DNA of 39,991 nt from Thiotrichaceae bacterium (lineage in GTDB: Bacteria; Pseudomonadota; Gammaproteobacteria; Beggiatoales; Beggiatoaceae). Shown here in pieces: positions 16,427 to 22,502 of the stretch (position 1 is the stretch's first letter; each line of letters opens with the position of its first letter). The stretch covers positions 1 through 39,991 of the forward strand of contig JAABRD010000048.1 in assembly GCA_011391085.1 (NCBI GenBank), read 5' to 3'. The position numbers and the translations under genes are program-made. The notes below the pieces were generated by a model. It had not been told where the DNA came from. It ran no database searches and worked only from the letters and a program-made list of their open reading frames with translations.

Positions 16427-17517
16427 TTTACCACCTCCTCAAAGGCTTGTTTGGCCGCGTTAAACTTATTCACAATACTCCGTTTGGCCGCGGTGCCACC
16501 GGAGATGGCTTTATAAAAGTCATCATCTGCCATCAAACGTTTAAACACCTGACCAATTTGAGAATATTTCTCTTTGGCCTCTTGTTCGGAATAACGCGCT
16601 AGATAAACCGAAAAAACATCGAAAATGGCGACATTCAGAGGATTTTGTCTGTTAGTGTCTTCGGAATGCTTCCGAAAAGCATGTTTACCAAACACCAATT
16701 GATTGTTTTTCATACTGGTTTGGAAACGGTTAGCTAAATCTGTCAATGCTGACGCTGGCATTTTATTCATCTGTTTGAGAGAGTTAGCTAAAAATTCATC
16801 CATTTGATTGTCGCCAGGATAACGTTCCTCACCCAGTAAGTAAAAAGCACAAAACCGATTAACAAATTCGCGGTCTCGCATTTCCTTCCGGTCTTTATCA
16901 CTAAAATTGGTCATCTCCTTAAAAATTTGGAACTGTGCCTGTTCTTTAAGCCATTGGGTAGCTGGCCCACTATATAAGGCATTACGCATCTGTTGACGAG
17001 TTAAGGGAACGCCACTGTTGACTCGTTCAAAAATATCCAACCGCGCTTCTTCAGGCACTTTGGAATCAATCAAATATAAAATGAGTTGTGTATCTTCCAA
17101 ACGGTTTTGCAGTTTGGGGGGTAAATCACTAAACTTCTTATCATTTAATCCGCTTTCTTCAGCCAATTCTTGGAGGGCAAATTGATTTTCCAAATAACGG
17201 AAAAACGTGGTTAAACGCTGTTGACCATCTACGACAATGGTGCTACCATCTTCTCCCTCTGCCAAATAAAACACGGGCAATGGAATCCGCATTAAACAAG
17301 ATTCAATCAGTTTACTTTGCTTCTTGTCATCCCAAATGAAATCTCTTTGAAAGTCTGGATCAAGTTTAAATAATTTGGTTTGTTTGATTCTTCGGACAAT
17401 TTCAAAAATCGTTCTGGTTTCGGAACGAATTAAAACACTGTCAATTGGATAGGCGCCTAAGTTAACCGTGGGAGTTTTTTCAAATCCTTCAATTTCAGTG
17501 GTTTCGGTATCAGTCAT
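16423..17517 (-). CDS. DUF262-family protein (GmrS/ParB-like N-terminal fold), 364 aa
   Basis: Hallmarks are LDPDFQRDFIWDDKKQSKLI (52-71) and the DGQQR motif at 97-101 (VVDGQQRLTTFF), the ParB-like fold that hydrolyses nucleotides in GmrSD and related systems. A helical C-terminal part follows (EARLDIFERVNSGVPLTRQQ, then REFVNRFCAFYLLGEERYPG). There is no DUF1524/HNH nuclease domain, unlike two-domain GmrSD proteins. AGGATAATTCACC before the ATG gives a ribosome site. It is the first gene of a three-gene unit inserted between pseudopilin genes. Confidence 0.9.
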   Translation of the reverse strand: MTDTETTEIEGFEKTPTVNLGAYPIDSVLIRSETRTIFEIVRRIKQTKLFKLDPDFQRDFIWDDKKQSKLIESCLMRIPLPVFYLAEGEDGSTIVVDGQQRLTTFFRYLENQFALQELAEESGLNDKKFSDLPPKLQNRLEDTQLILYLIDSKVPEEARLDIFERVNSGVPLTRQQMRNALYSGPATQWLKEQAQFQIFKEMTNFSDKDRKEMRDREFVNRFCAFYLLGEERYPGDNQMDEFLANSLKQMNKMPASALTDLANRFQTSMKNNQLVFGKHAFRKHSEDTNRQNPLNVAIFDVFSVYLARYSEQEAKEKYSQIGQVFKRLMADDDFYKAISGGTAAKRSIVNKFNAAKQAFEEVVK

Positions 17518-17650
17518 GGTGAATTATCCTGAGTATAGTATTTTAGAACAGATGCACAAGGTGCTGATAACTGTGGCTATCGGCGACCAAATCTGACAAA
17601 TTGGAAAAACCTGTCAGGTTATTTTTGTGTTTCAGGTAGTCGTTTGTAAA

Positions 17651-17684
17651 AGAAACTAAGTTTCTTAAAGAAACTTAGTTTCTT
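17651..17684. repeat. AGAAACTAAGTTTCTT palindrome, copy 2
   Basis: Same 34-base palindrome as at 11158-11192. It stands between the DUF262 gene and gspG copy 2; a half copy (18771-18784) lies at the equivalent place after gspG copy 1, so it belongs to the duplicated segment. The rest of 17518-17710 has no gene. Confidence 0.8.
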
Positions 17685-17710
17685 CCGATTACCACCAACA
17701 CAGACAATCC

Positions 17711-18181
17711 TCACTTAGAAGTCTGCCAACTGGTAATATCCGCATTCTCCCCTTCCCCACCTTCTTGACCATCGGCGCCGAAGGAATATAAGTCATAATC
17801 CCGGCCATCCCGCCCCGGTTTCTTGTACTGATATTCATTGCCCCAGGAATCCTTGGGAACTCCATTTTTTATGTAAGGGCCACTCCATTTTGGGCTATTC
17901 CCCGTATTTTTCCTCAGACCTTCCAAAGTCTCTGGATATCTCGAAGTATCCAAACGATGATGGTCCAACGCCATTTCAAATTGCCGTAGTTGGGCAACAG
18001 CAGTGTTTTTCTTAACAACCTGGGCATCTTCTTCAGTTTCGGTGTACTTAAAAACCAGGTAACCAACAAACTTAAGCAATATTCCAAAAACAGTCATTAT
18101 CACCAGCATTTCAATGAGAGTGGTGCCTTGAGAAAAAGTCCTCCTCCTATTTATTAGTCTGCCAACTGGTAATATCTGCAT
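17711..18181 (-). CDS. Second GspG-like pseudopilin with divergent N-terminus
   Basis: Shares 60 of its last 61 residues with GspG (SPKWSGPYIKNGVPKDSWGN onward), but the N-terminal half differs strongly. The prepilin motif reads RRRTFSQG-TTLIEMLVIM: Gly-1 and Glu+5 are kept, but +1 is Thr instead of the usual Phe. The hydrophobic helix carries an odd Lys (FGILLKFVGYLVF). Calcium-site residues near the C-terminus (ADGQEGGEGENADI) are unchanged. The ATG at 18181 has an excellent GGGGAGGTGAA site formed within the end of the upstream toxin gene. It may be a duplicated paralogue drifting at the front and homogenised at the back by gene conversion. Confidence 0.8.
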   Translation of the reverse strand: MQILPVGRLINRRRTFSQGTTLIEMLVIMTVFGILLKFVGYLVFKYTETEEDAQVVKKNTAVAQLRQFEMALDHHRLDTSRYPETLEGLRKNTGNSPKWSGPYIKNGVPKDSWGNEYQYKKPGRDGRDYDLYSFGADGQEGGEGENADITSWQTSK

Positions 18182-18188
18182 TATTCAC
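18147..18188 (-). pseudogene. 3' scar of a third gspG copy
   Basis: In a different frame from the gene that now covers it, this stretch encodes NADITSWQTNK and a stop, almost the same as the NADITSWQTSK ending of both gspG genes. It is thus the last dozen codons of another gspG, now providing the start of gspG copy 2 (MQILPVGRLIN is the out-of-frame reading of the same DNA). It marks a recombination junction. Confidence 0.75.
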
Positions 18189-18399
18189 CTCCCCTTATAA
18201 GTCTTTCTCTTTCCGTTTGGTTTGGCAAATCCGTATAATGGTAACGTGCCTGCCAAATATAGAGATTGTCTTCATCAAAGCTATAAACTAGCCTATTCCA
18301 TTCGCCACGAGAGTTGTCAATTCTACAAGCCCATGTTCGTGCCCAATACGCTAGGTCCTCCACGGCTATAGGCATGAGTCTTAGGTTTCTGACAGTCAT
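18181..18399 (-). CDS. YoeB/Txe-like toxin with internal deletion, 72 aa
   Basis: The N-terminus RNLRLMPIAVEDLAYWART and the C-terminal RLVYSFDEDNLYIWQARYHY match YoeB-type RNases, in which the final RYHY contributes the catalytic His. About 20 residues normally between them (the I--LI-DI--NPF-G-GKPE-L region) are missing, replaced by WACRIDNSRGEWN. A 16-residue tail (TDLPNQTERERLIRGGE) follows. It overlaps the antitoxin gene by ATGA. Probably inactive, but the frame is open. The last codons supply the ribosome site for gspG copy 2. Confidence 0.65.
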   Translation of the reverse strand: MTVRNLRLMPIAVEDLAYWARTWACRIDNSRGEWNRLVYSFDEDNLYIWQARYHYTDLPNQTERERLIRGGE

Positions 18400-18581
18400 T
18401 GGCTTCTTATAAATTTATCTAGGTCCGTCACGCTATCAAATTCTAACCATTGTTTTTCTTCAAATTCCATTTTGGCCTGCCGAAGCCGTGCCGCATTGAC
18501 CGGGGAGGCTAACAGATGTGCGGTTTCCTGAAGTTCCACCAAACTTGTATTTGGACCCTTTTGTGGTGATTGTAATTTCAT
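18396..18581 (-). CDS. YefM/Phd-like antitoxin, N-terminally truncated, 61 aa
   Basis: VELQETAHLLASPVNAARLRQAKMEFEE matches the C-terminal half of YefM (ET-YLL-SP-NA-RL). The N-terminal DNA-binding domain of about 45 residues is reduced to MKLQSPQKGPNTS. It overlaps the toxin gene by ATGA, as in normal yefM-yoeB operons. The truncation would remove operator binding but leave part of the toxin-binding tail. Upstream sequence is a palindromic repeat, so the repeat may have replaced the 5' end. Confidence 0.6.
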   Translation of the reverse strand: MKLQSPQKGPNTSLVELQETAHLLASPVNAARLRQAKMEFEEKQWLEFDSVTDLDKFIRSQ

Positions 18582-18606
18582 GAACGTATCCCAAACAAGC
18601 ACCGGC

Positions 18607-18753
18607 GGACTAGAGGCTTCAGCCGCAATGCCATTAAGTTAAGGAACACTCCGTTGGACTGGAGGCTTTAGCCGGCCGGCGGTAGGCACACTCCAATTTT
18701 TAAGAAAGGGGAACGCCTACCGCCGGCCGGCTGAAGCCTCTAGTCCACCGGCA
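18607..18753. repeat. GGACTAGAGGCTTCAGCC inverted repeat, long nested copy
   Basis: GGACTAGAGGCTTCAGCCG (18607-) and GGCTGAAGCCTCTAGTCC (to 18753) enclose a second inverted pair, GCCGGCCGGCGGTAGGC and GCCTACCGCCGGCCGGC. This is a repeat nested within a repeat, next to the truncated antitoxin gene and between two gspG copies. Confidence 0.8.
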
Positions 18754-18806
18754 CCTTTAAACGGTCCAGAAACTTAGTTTCTTACTACCACTGACACCGA
18801 CAATCC

Positions 18807-19232
18807 TCACTTAGAAGTCTGCCAACTGGTAATATCCGCATTCTCCCCCTCCCCTCCTTCTTGACCATCGGCTGCGAAGGAATACAAGTCGTAATCCCGG
18901 CCATCCCGACCCGGTTTCTTGTACTGATATTCATTGCCCCAGGAATCCTTGGGCACCCCATTTTTTATGTAAGGGCCACTCCATTTTGGGCTATTCACGG
19001 TGTTTTTCACCAGTCCTTCCAACGCATCAGGATACTTAAACGTATCCAACCGATGATGGTCGAGGGCTTGTTCAATCATGCGAATTTGAGTGATCGCACC
19101 ATCTCGCTTCGCCCCCCCAAATTGTTCGAAAATGGTAGGGCCCACCAAGGCTGCTAACATGCCAAGAATGGCCATGACAATGAGTAATTCAATGAGGGTA
19201 AAACCCTGCGAAAAAGATTTTGAGTTTGACAT
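18807..19232 (-). CDS. gspG: Type II secretion major pseudopilin GspG
   Basis: Major subunit of the pseudopilus. MSNSKSFSQGFTLIELLIVM shows a short leader, Gly-1, Phe+1 and Glu+5; the mature protein of about 132 residues is normal for GspG. Hallmarks are ALDHHRLDTFKYPDALEGL, SPKWSGPYIKNGVPKDSWGN and the acidic C-terminal loop (ADGQEGGEGENADI) corresponding to the calcium site. AGGAGACTTTATTTT precedes the ATG at 19232; a longer frame to 19295 lacks a ribosome site. gspH-I-J lie 4.6 kb downstream on the same strand after inserted DNA, so they can no longer be a simple operon. Confidence 0.93.
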   Translation of the reverse strand: MSNSKSFSQGFTLIELLIVMAILGMLAALVGPTIFEQFGGAKRDGAITQIRMIEQALDHHRLDTFKYPDALEGLVKNTVNSPKWSGPYIKNGVPKDSWGNEYQYKKPGRDGRDYDLYSFAADGQEGGEGENADITSWQTSK

Positions 19233-19277
19233 AAAATAAAGTCTCCTATTTAGATGTTTCTGGTTTAGCTGGTTTAA

Positions 19278-19306
19278 CTTTCCTAAACCTCCCATGTTTA
19301 GGAAAG
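19278..19306 (-). terminator. Hairpin between PII-like genes and gspG
   Basis: CTTTCCTAAAC and GTTTAGGAAAG pair perfectly (11 bp) across a 7-base loop, 29 bases after the stop of the second PII-like gene. No T-run follows. It may end the PII transcript or lie in the gspG leader. Confidence 0.45.
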
Positions 19307-19334
19307 CTGTCTTGTGTAGGTCCTACAGGTATTT

Positions 19335-19670
19335 CTATTCATTCCAATTTTCCAATTCAGTTGTCATCGTTTTAGCCACCTTTTCCATATACATCAACCC
19401 GTGATGTGGTTGATAAATCCCTGTCACCTCATAAAGATAGTTAAACACCTCCTCCGCCCGTTTTTTTGGCACCAGTACCACTAATATATCTTTTTCCAAC
19501 TGTTCAGCCAAACTACTCCGTAGCTGATGACTGGCGCCAATCCCTCGTGCATGATATATATACGCAGTGGTGACTCGCTTTTGATTTTTCAAGAGTTCTA
19601 ACACTGCGCGTGCCGTGCCAACGGGTAAAATACAAGTAATTAAGCGACTGCTTTGCGGTTGAATATTCAT
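19335..19670 (-). CDS. PII-like signalling protein, second of a pair, 111 aa
   Basis: Ferredoxin-like PII fold: SRLITCILPVGTARAVLELL, then AYIYHARGIGASHQLRSSLA (T-loop region), DILVVLVPKKRAEEVFNYLY and a C-terminal GIYQPHHGLMYMEKV. No GlnB-type uridylylated Tyr context (EYQ-D) is seen, so it is PII-like rather than classical GlnB/GlnK. The gene overlaps the first PII-like gene by ATGA, so the two are co-translated and may form a heteromer. In other genomes such pairs often accompany a membrane transporter; none is present here. Confidence 0.82.
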   Translation of the reverse strand: MNIQPQSSRLITCILPVGTARAVLELLKNQKRVTTAYIYHARGIGASHQLRSSLAEQLEKDILVVLVPKKRAEEVFNYLYEVTGIYQPHHGLMYMEKVAKTMTTELENWNE

Positions 19671-20056
19671 AACATGGTTGTTTCCAACTCATTCGCCGTA
19701 GGCGTCGTTAATTTTGACACCACCTCAGGTGGCACATACGTCGCGGCCTTTTCTAAACGGGTCATATAGACAATTCCTCTGCCTGGCGTGTCCAATTGGG
19801 CCGCTAAATAAATCTTTTCCAAAATCCGGTCTGCTTGTTCTGTGGAAACCACGATTTTGACGACTTCTTTTTCTGCATCGATGGTGATGCCTAAAATGCC
19901 TAATCGTTCTTGCACTCCTACCCCTCGTGCAAAGTGAATCGTGGCCCCTTGCGCCCCCGCTTCTTGGGCCGCTTTCACTACGGTATCAGCCATGCCACGT
20001 TGGACGATGCAAGTGATTAACATGACATCGGTCAGTACAACAATATCTCTACTCAT
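19667..20056 (-). CDS. PII-like signalling protein, first of a pair, 129 aa
   Basis: DVMLITCIVQRGMADTVVKAAQEA starts the first beta-alpha unit, in split form across residues 9-32. The T-loop region is GATIHFARGVGVQERLGILG, then EVVKIVVSTEQADRILEKIY and GRGIVYMTRLEK. The ATG at 20056 (MSRDIVVLTD) is preferred to an upstream TTG at 20083 that lies in a repeat. It ends in the ATGA overlap with its partner. An adenine nucleotide or second messenger is the usual PII-like ligand, but the class cannot be fixed by eye. Confidence 0.82.
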   Translation of the reverse strand: MSRDIVVLTDVMLITCIVQRGMADTVVKAAQEAGAQGATIHFARGVGVQERLGILGITIDAEKEVVKIVVSTEQADRILEKIYLAAQLDTPGRGIVYMTRLEKAATYVPPEVVSKLTTPTANELETTML

Positions 20057-20074
20057 AAAAATTTCAATTATCTC

Positions 20075-20100
20075 GGAGTCCAAAACATGTTTTGAACTCC
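20075..20100. repeat. AGGAGTCCAAA-family palindrome between plsC-like and PII genes
   Basis: GGAGTCCAAAACATGTTTTG followed by AACTCC, a near-perfect 26-base palindrome immediately after the acyltransferase stop. Closest relative is the copy at 2498-2522. Possibly the acyltransferase terminator or part of the PII leader. Confidence 0.7.
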
Positions 20101-20103
20101 TGT

Positions 20104-20778
20104 TTAGTTTCCCTCGATCAATTTCTGCAACTCTTCTAAATTACTCTCCTCAGTCCATAATAGCGGCGGAAAACTTTCCAACCTTGCTTCACTGCGCCAC
20201 AGGATTCCTCGAAAAATATGTCCTACTCCACGAATCCCAGAAATATGTACCGGGTAAATTGGGCAATGCGTATGTTGTGCCAACCATAAGCCTCCCCGTT
20301 TCAATGGCTTGTGAGGTTCTCCTGGGGCCACAATTTTTCCTTGGGGAAATAACGCAATCACTTTCCCCGCTTCCAATGCCCTTAAAGCGGCCCGCAGTGC
20401 TAATTCTGGACGACCTGTGCGGTCCACGGGAATGCAACCGGTGGCCTGAAATAGCCACGTCAACCCGAACCGTTCATATTGTTCTCGTGCAATCAAAAAA
20501 GAGATGGGACGACGAGTTGCTGTAAATAGTAAAAAAGGGTCTAGCCCTGATAGATGATTGGCTACTATCACGGCTGGCCCTTCCTTCGGCAAATCAATTG
20601 GGGTGTATTCTAACCGATGATAATGTTTACAAAAGAGACGATTTAAACCGTCTATATAATTTAACCAAGTTTGTCCCCATTCCACCTGGTGGGCTTCTGC
20701 ACAAGCCTGCAAAGCGCGTGTTATCAAGACACCAAGAAGGATGAGGAGGATTATCACCACCGTGAATGTTTCGTACAT
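20104..20778 (-). CDS. PlsC-type 1-acylglycerol-3-phosphate acyltransferase, 224 aa
   Basis: Membrane-bound acyltransferase of phospholipid synthesis. The N-terminal membrane helix is TVVIILLILLGVLITRAL. The catalytic NHxxxxD is NHLSGLD at 74-80. Further blocks are FQATGCIPVDRTGR and FPQGKIVAPGE (144-154), where PlsC usually has FPEGTRS; the Gln-Gly-Lys variant occurs in subsets of the family. PIYPVHISGIRG completes the substrate pocket. It lies upstream of the PII-like pair in the same direction. Lyso-phosphatidate or another acyl acceptor is possible. Confidence 0.87.
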   Translation of the reverse strand: MYETFTVVIILLILLGVLITRALQACAEAHQVEWGQTWLNYIDGLNRLFCKHYHRLEYTPIDLPKEGPAVIVANHLSGLDPFLLFTATRRPISFLIAREQYERFGLTWLFQATGCIPVDRTGRPELALRAALRALEAGKVIALFPQGKIVAPGEPHKPLKRGGLWLAQHTHCPIYPVHISGIRGVGHIFRGILWRSEARLESFPPLLWTEESNLEELQKLIEGN

Positions 20779-20812
20779 ATCATGTTTATTCGTGAGTAAT
20801 GGATAGCGAATA

Positions 20813-20846
20813 AGAAACTGAGTTTCTTTAAAGAAACTCAGTTTCT
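20813..20846 (-). terminator. AGAAACTGAGTTTCTTT palindrome after def
   Basis: AGAAACTGAGTTTCTTT and its exact inverse form a perfect 34-bp palindrome 13 bases beyond the def stop. It is a member of the AGAAACTAAGTTTCTT repeat family and can form a strong hairpin, so it may act as a terminator. Confidence 0.5.
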
Positions 20847-20859
20847 CTAAACATCACTG

Positions 20860-21375
20860 TCAAGTCCCCTTTTTAGACTCATACACCTTCCGTTGAAACA
20901 AATCATGCCGTCGACTGACCAAGCGGTCAATGAACAGCAAACCATCTAAATGGTCAATCTCATGTTGTACGGCACGGGCTTCATAGCCTTCCATGCTATA
21001 TTCATGTGAAACTCCCTGTTTATCTTGGGCCACCAAACGAATCTTGGTTGCCCGAATCACATTCCCAGTATAATCTGGCACCGACATACAACCCTCTCGA
21101 CCCATTTCAAAACCGTCCCAATCGGTAATTTCTGGATTAATCATGACCAAGCGGCCATGATGTGAAATTTTGGGCTTGGAAGAGACATCTACTATCGCAA
21201 TCCGTTCCAAACGACCCACCTGTGGCGCCGCAATCCCCACCCCGCCTGGACCTGCACGCATGGTTTCTTCTAAGTCCATGAGAAATGCCTGTAACTTTTC
21301 ATCAAACTCAGTCACAGATACAGACACATTCTTCAAACGTGGGTCTGGATAAGTTAAAATATTCAGCATAGCCAT
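20860..21375 (-). CDS. def: Peptide deformylase
   Basis: Removes the formyl group from nascent protein N-termini with a metal bound by Cys96, His138 and His142. All three motifs are present: GVGIAAPQ (45-52), EGCMSVP (94-100) and HEIDH (138-142). Length 171 is standard. Start MAMLNILTYPDPRL; the second Met is two codons in, and no ribosome site separates the choices. Not linked to fmt or a dprA/smg cluster here; instead it lies 6 bp after the GcvR-like gene and is probably co-transcribed with it. Confidence 0.97.
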   Translation of the reverse strand: MAMLNILTYPDPRLKNVSVSVTEFDEKLQAFLMDLEETMRAGPGGVGIAAPQVGRLERIAIVDVSSKPKISHHGRLVMINPEITDWDGFEMGREGCMSVPDYTGNVIRATKIRLVAQDKQGVSHEYSMEGYEARAVQHEIDHLDGLLFIDRLVSRRHDLFQRKVYESKKGT

Positions 21376-21381
21376 ACTGTG

Positions 21382-21912
21382 TTACATTACCACCGTTTCA
21401 ATGGGTTCAAGAGTCACTTTCAAATCGGGTTGTGAAGCGAACAAACTTCGTAACGCTTCCTCTAACGCCAGTATTCCTGCGGTAGCGATCCCCTCAATGT
21501 GCATCAAGTAAAAAGGATGATTGGCGTTGCCACCCACATCCGATTCTAACGCCAAAATATTCAAGCCTGCGTTAGCCAAGACACTGGTCACTTGCGCCAC
21601 CATCCCAGCCCGGTCGGCACCATGCACACTGACCCGCACATTGGGCACTTGATGATGATGCAACAGTCCCTCTATTGCATCTAAGTGCAGATGTAACTGC
21701 AACTCCTTGGCCACTGGTTGGAGTAAATGATTGAGGGCATCTTTACCACCTGTGGGAATATCAACCATCATCATAATAGTAAAATTCCCCCCCAGCCGTA
21801 ACATGGACGCTTCGCCCAAATTACAGCCACCCTGATACAGGGCGGTGGTGATTTTAGACACAATGCCTATTTGGTCTTGACCGACCAATGTTACCATAAA
21901 CCAATGGTGCAT
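21382..21912 (-). CDS. GcvR-like protein with two ACT domains, 176 aa
   Basis: Two ACT domains: the first about 5-75 (FMVTLVGQDQIGIVSKITTA), the second about 92-170 (VRVSVHGADRAGMVAQVTSV). This is the architecture of the glycine cleavage transcriptional repressor GcvR and its relatives. The start at 21912 (MHHWFMVTLVG) follows CACAGGAGTATTGTC. The frame is open to 21966 but without a site. In other genomes similar proteins sit beside bcp or dapA; here it heads a two-gene unit with def. Whether it controls glycine cleavage in this organism is unknown. Confidence 0.85.
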   Translation of the reverse strand: MHHWFMVTLVGQDQIGIVSKITTALYQGGCNLGEASMLRLGGNFTIMMMVDIPTGGKDALNHLLQPVAKELQLHLHLDAIEGLLHHHQVPNVRVSVHGADRAGMVAQVTSVLANAGLNILALESDVGGNANHPFYLMHIEGIATAGILALEEALRSLFASQPDLKVTLEPIETVVM

Positions 21913-22138
21913 GACAATACTCCTGTGTGATTGTTGTTGAAAACAAGGATTAGATTTGTCCCTCAATAAGCAAGGACAACGGGTTTGCGAAGTAATAAAT
22001 CTTGCTTTTTATTGAATTATTTTAGGAACAATTCCATTGTAATTACCTTTTGACCATTAAGCAAGACCTCTTGAAATTACCTAAAAATGCACATATTATT
22101 GCATGTTACATAATTTATTTTATGAAATGTGGATGATA

Positions 22139-22318
22139 TAATAAAATTCCTGTAAAACTATACGATTTCCTCTGGAGCGCAATAAGAATTATTGCGCCGT
22201 TGCGCCCGCGTAGCGGCGGCGCCAGAATTCTTAATTGCGCCGTTGCTATGCAACGCAGGGGGCAATAATTCTTATTGCACTCCAGAGGAAATCGTACAGA
22301 TTTGGAGGAATATTACTA
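22139..22318. mobile_element. TA-inserting miniature element with a swapped inner palindrome
   Basis: The ends (TAATAAAATTCCTG... and inverse GGAATATTACTA) match the elements at 24089-24245 and 30139-30287, and TA flanks both sides (22137-22138, 22319-22320). The interior, however, is the other repeat family CTCTGGAGCGCAATAAGAAT, seen also at 26144-26178 and 33123-33190. Thus end and core modules are mixed. The remainder of 21913-22502 contains no gene. Confidence 0.7.
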
Positions 22319-22356
22319 TATGATCTATAAATGAAATTCTAGGGAAGTGAAATGAT

Positions 22357-22416
22357 TAGCTGGAATGCCATAATTCTTCTTGCATTCTGCCGCAAAGGGT
22401 GTCATCATTCCAGCTA
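22357..22416. repeat. TAGCTGGAATG inverted repeat
   Basis: TAGCTGGAATG (22357-22367) and CATTCCAGCTA (22406-22416) are perfect 11-base inverse arms around 38 bases. No second copy was noticed in the window. It lies about 85 bases ahead of the ATPase gene and may affect its expression. Confidence 0.55.
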
Positions 22417-22502
22417 GATTTTATCATGATCCAAATTTGCCAACTTACCCATGGACCTAGCCACACCCCTAGAGTTATTATAAACTACCCGGAGTAACTA
22501 AC

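Noticed and set aside
21967-22138. Riboswitch upstream of the GcvR-like gene
   Set aside because: AT-rich sequence with no glycine-riboswitch core or other recognisable conserved stems.
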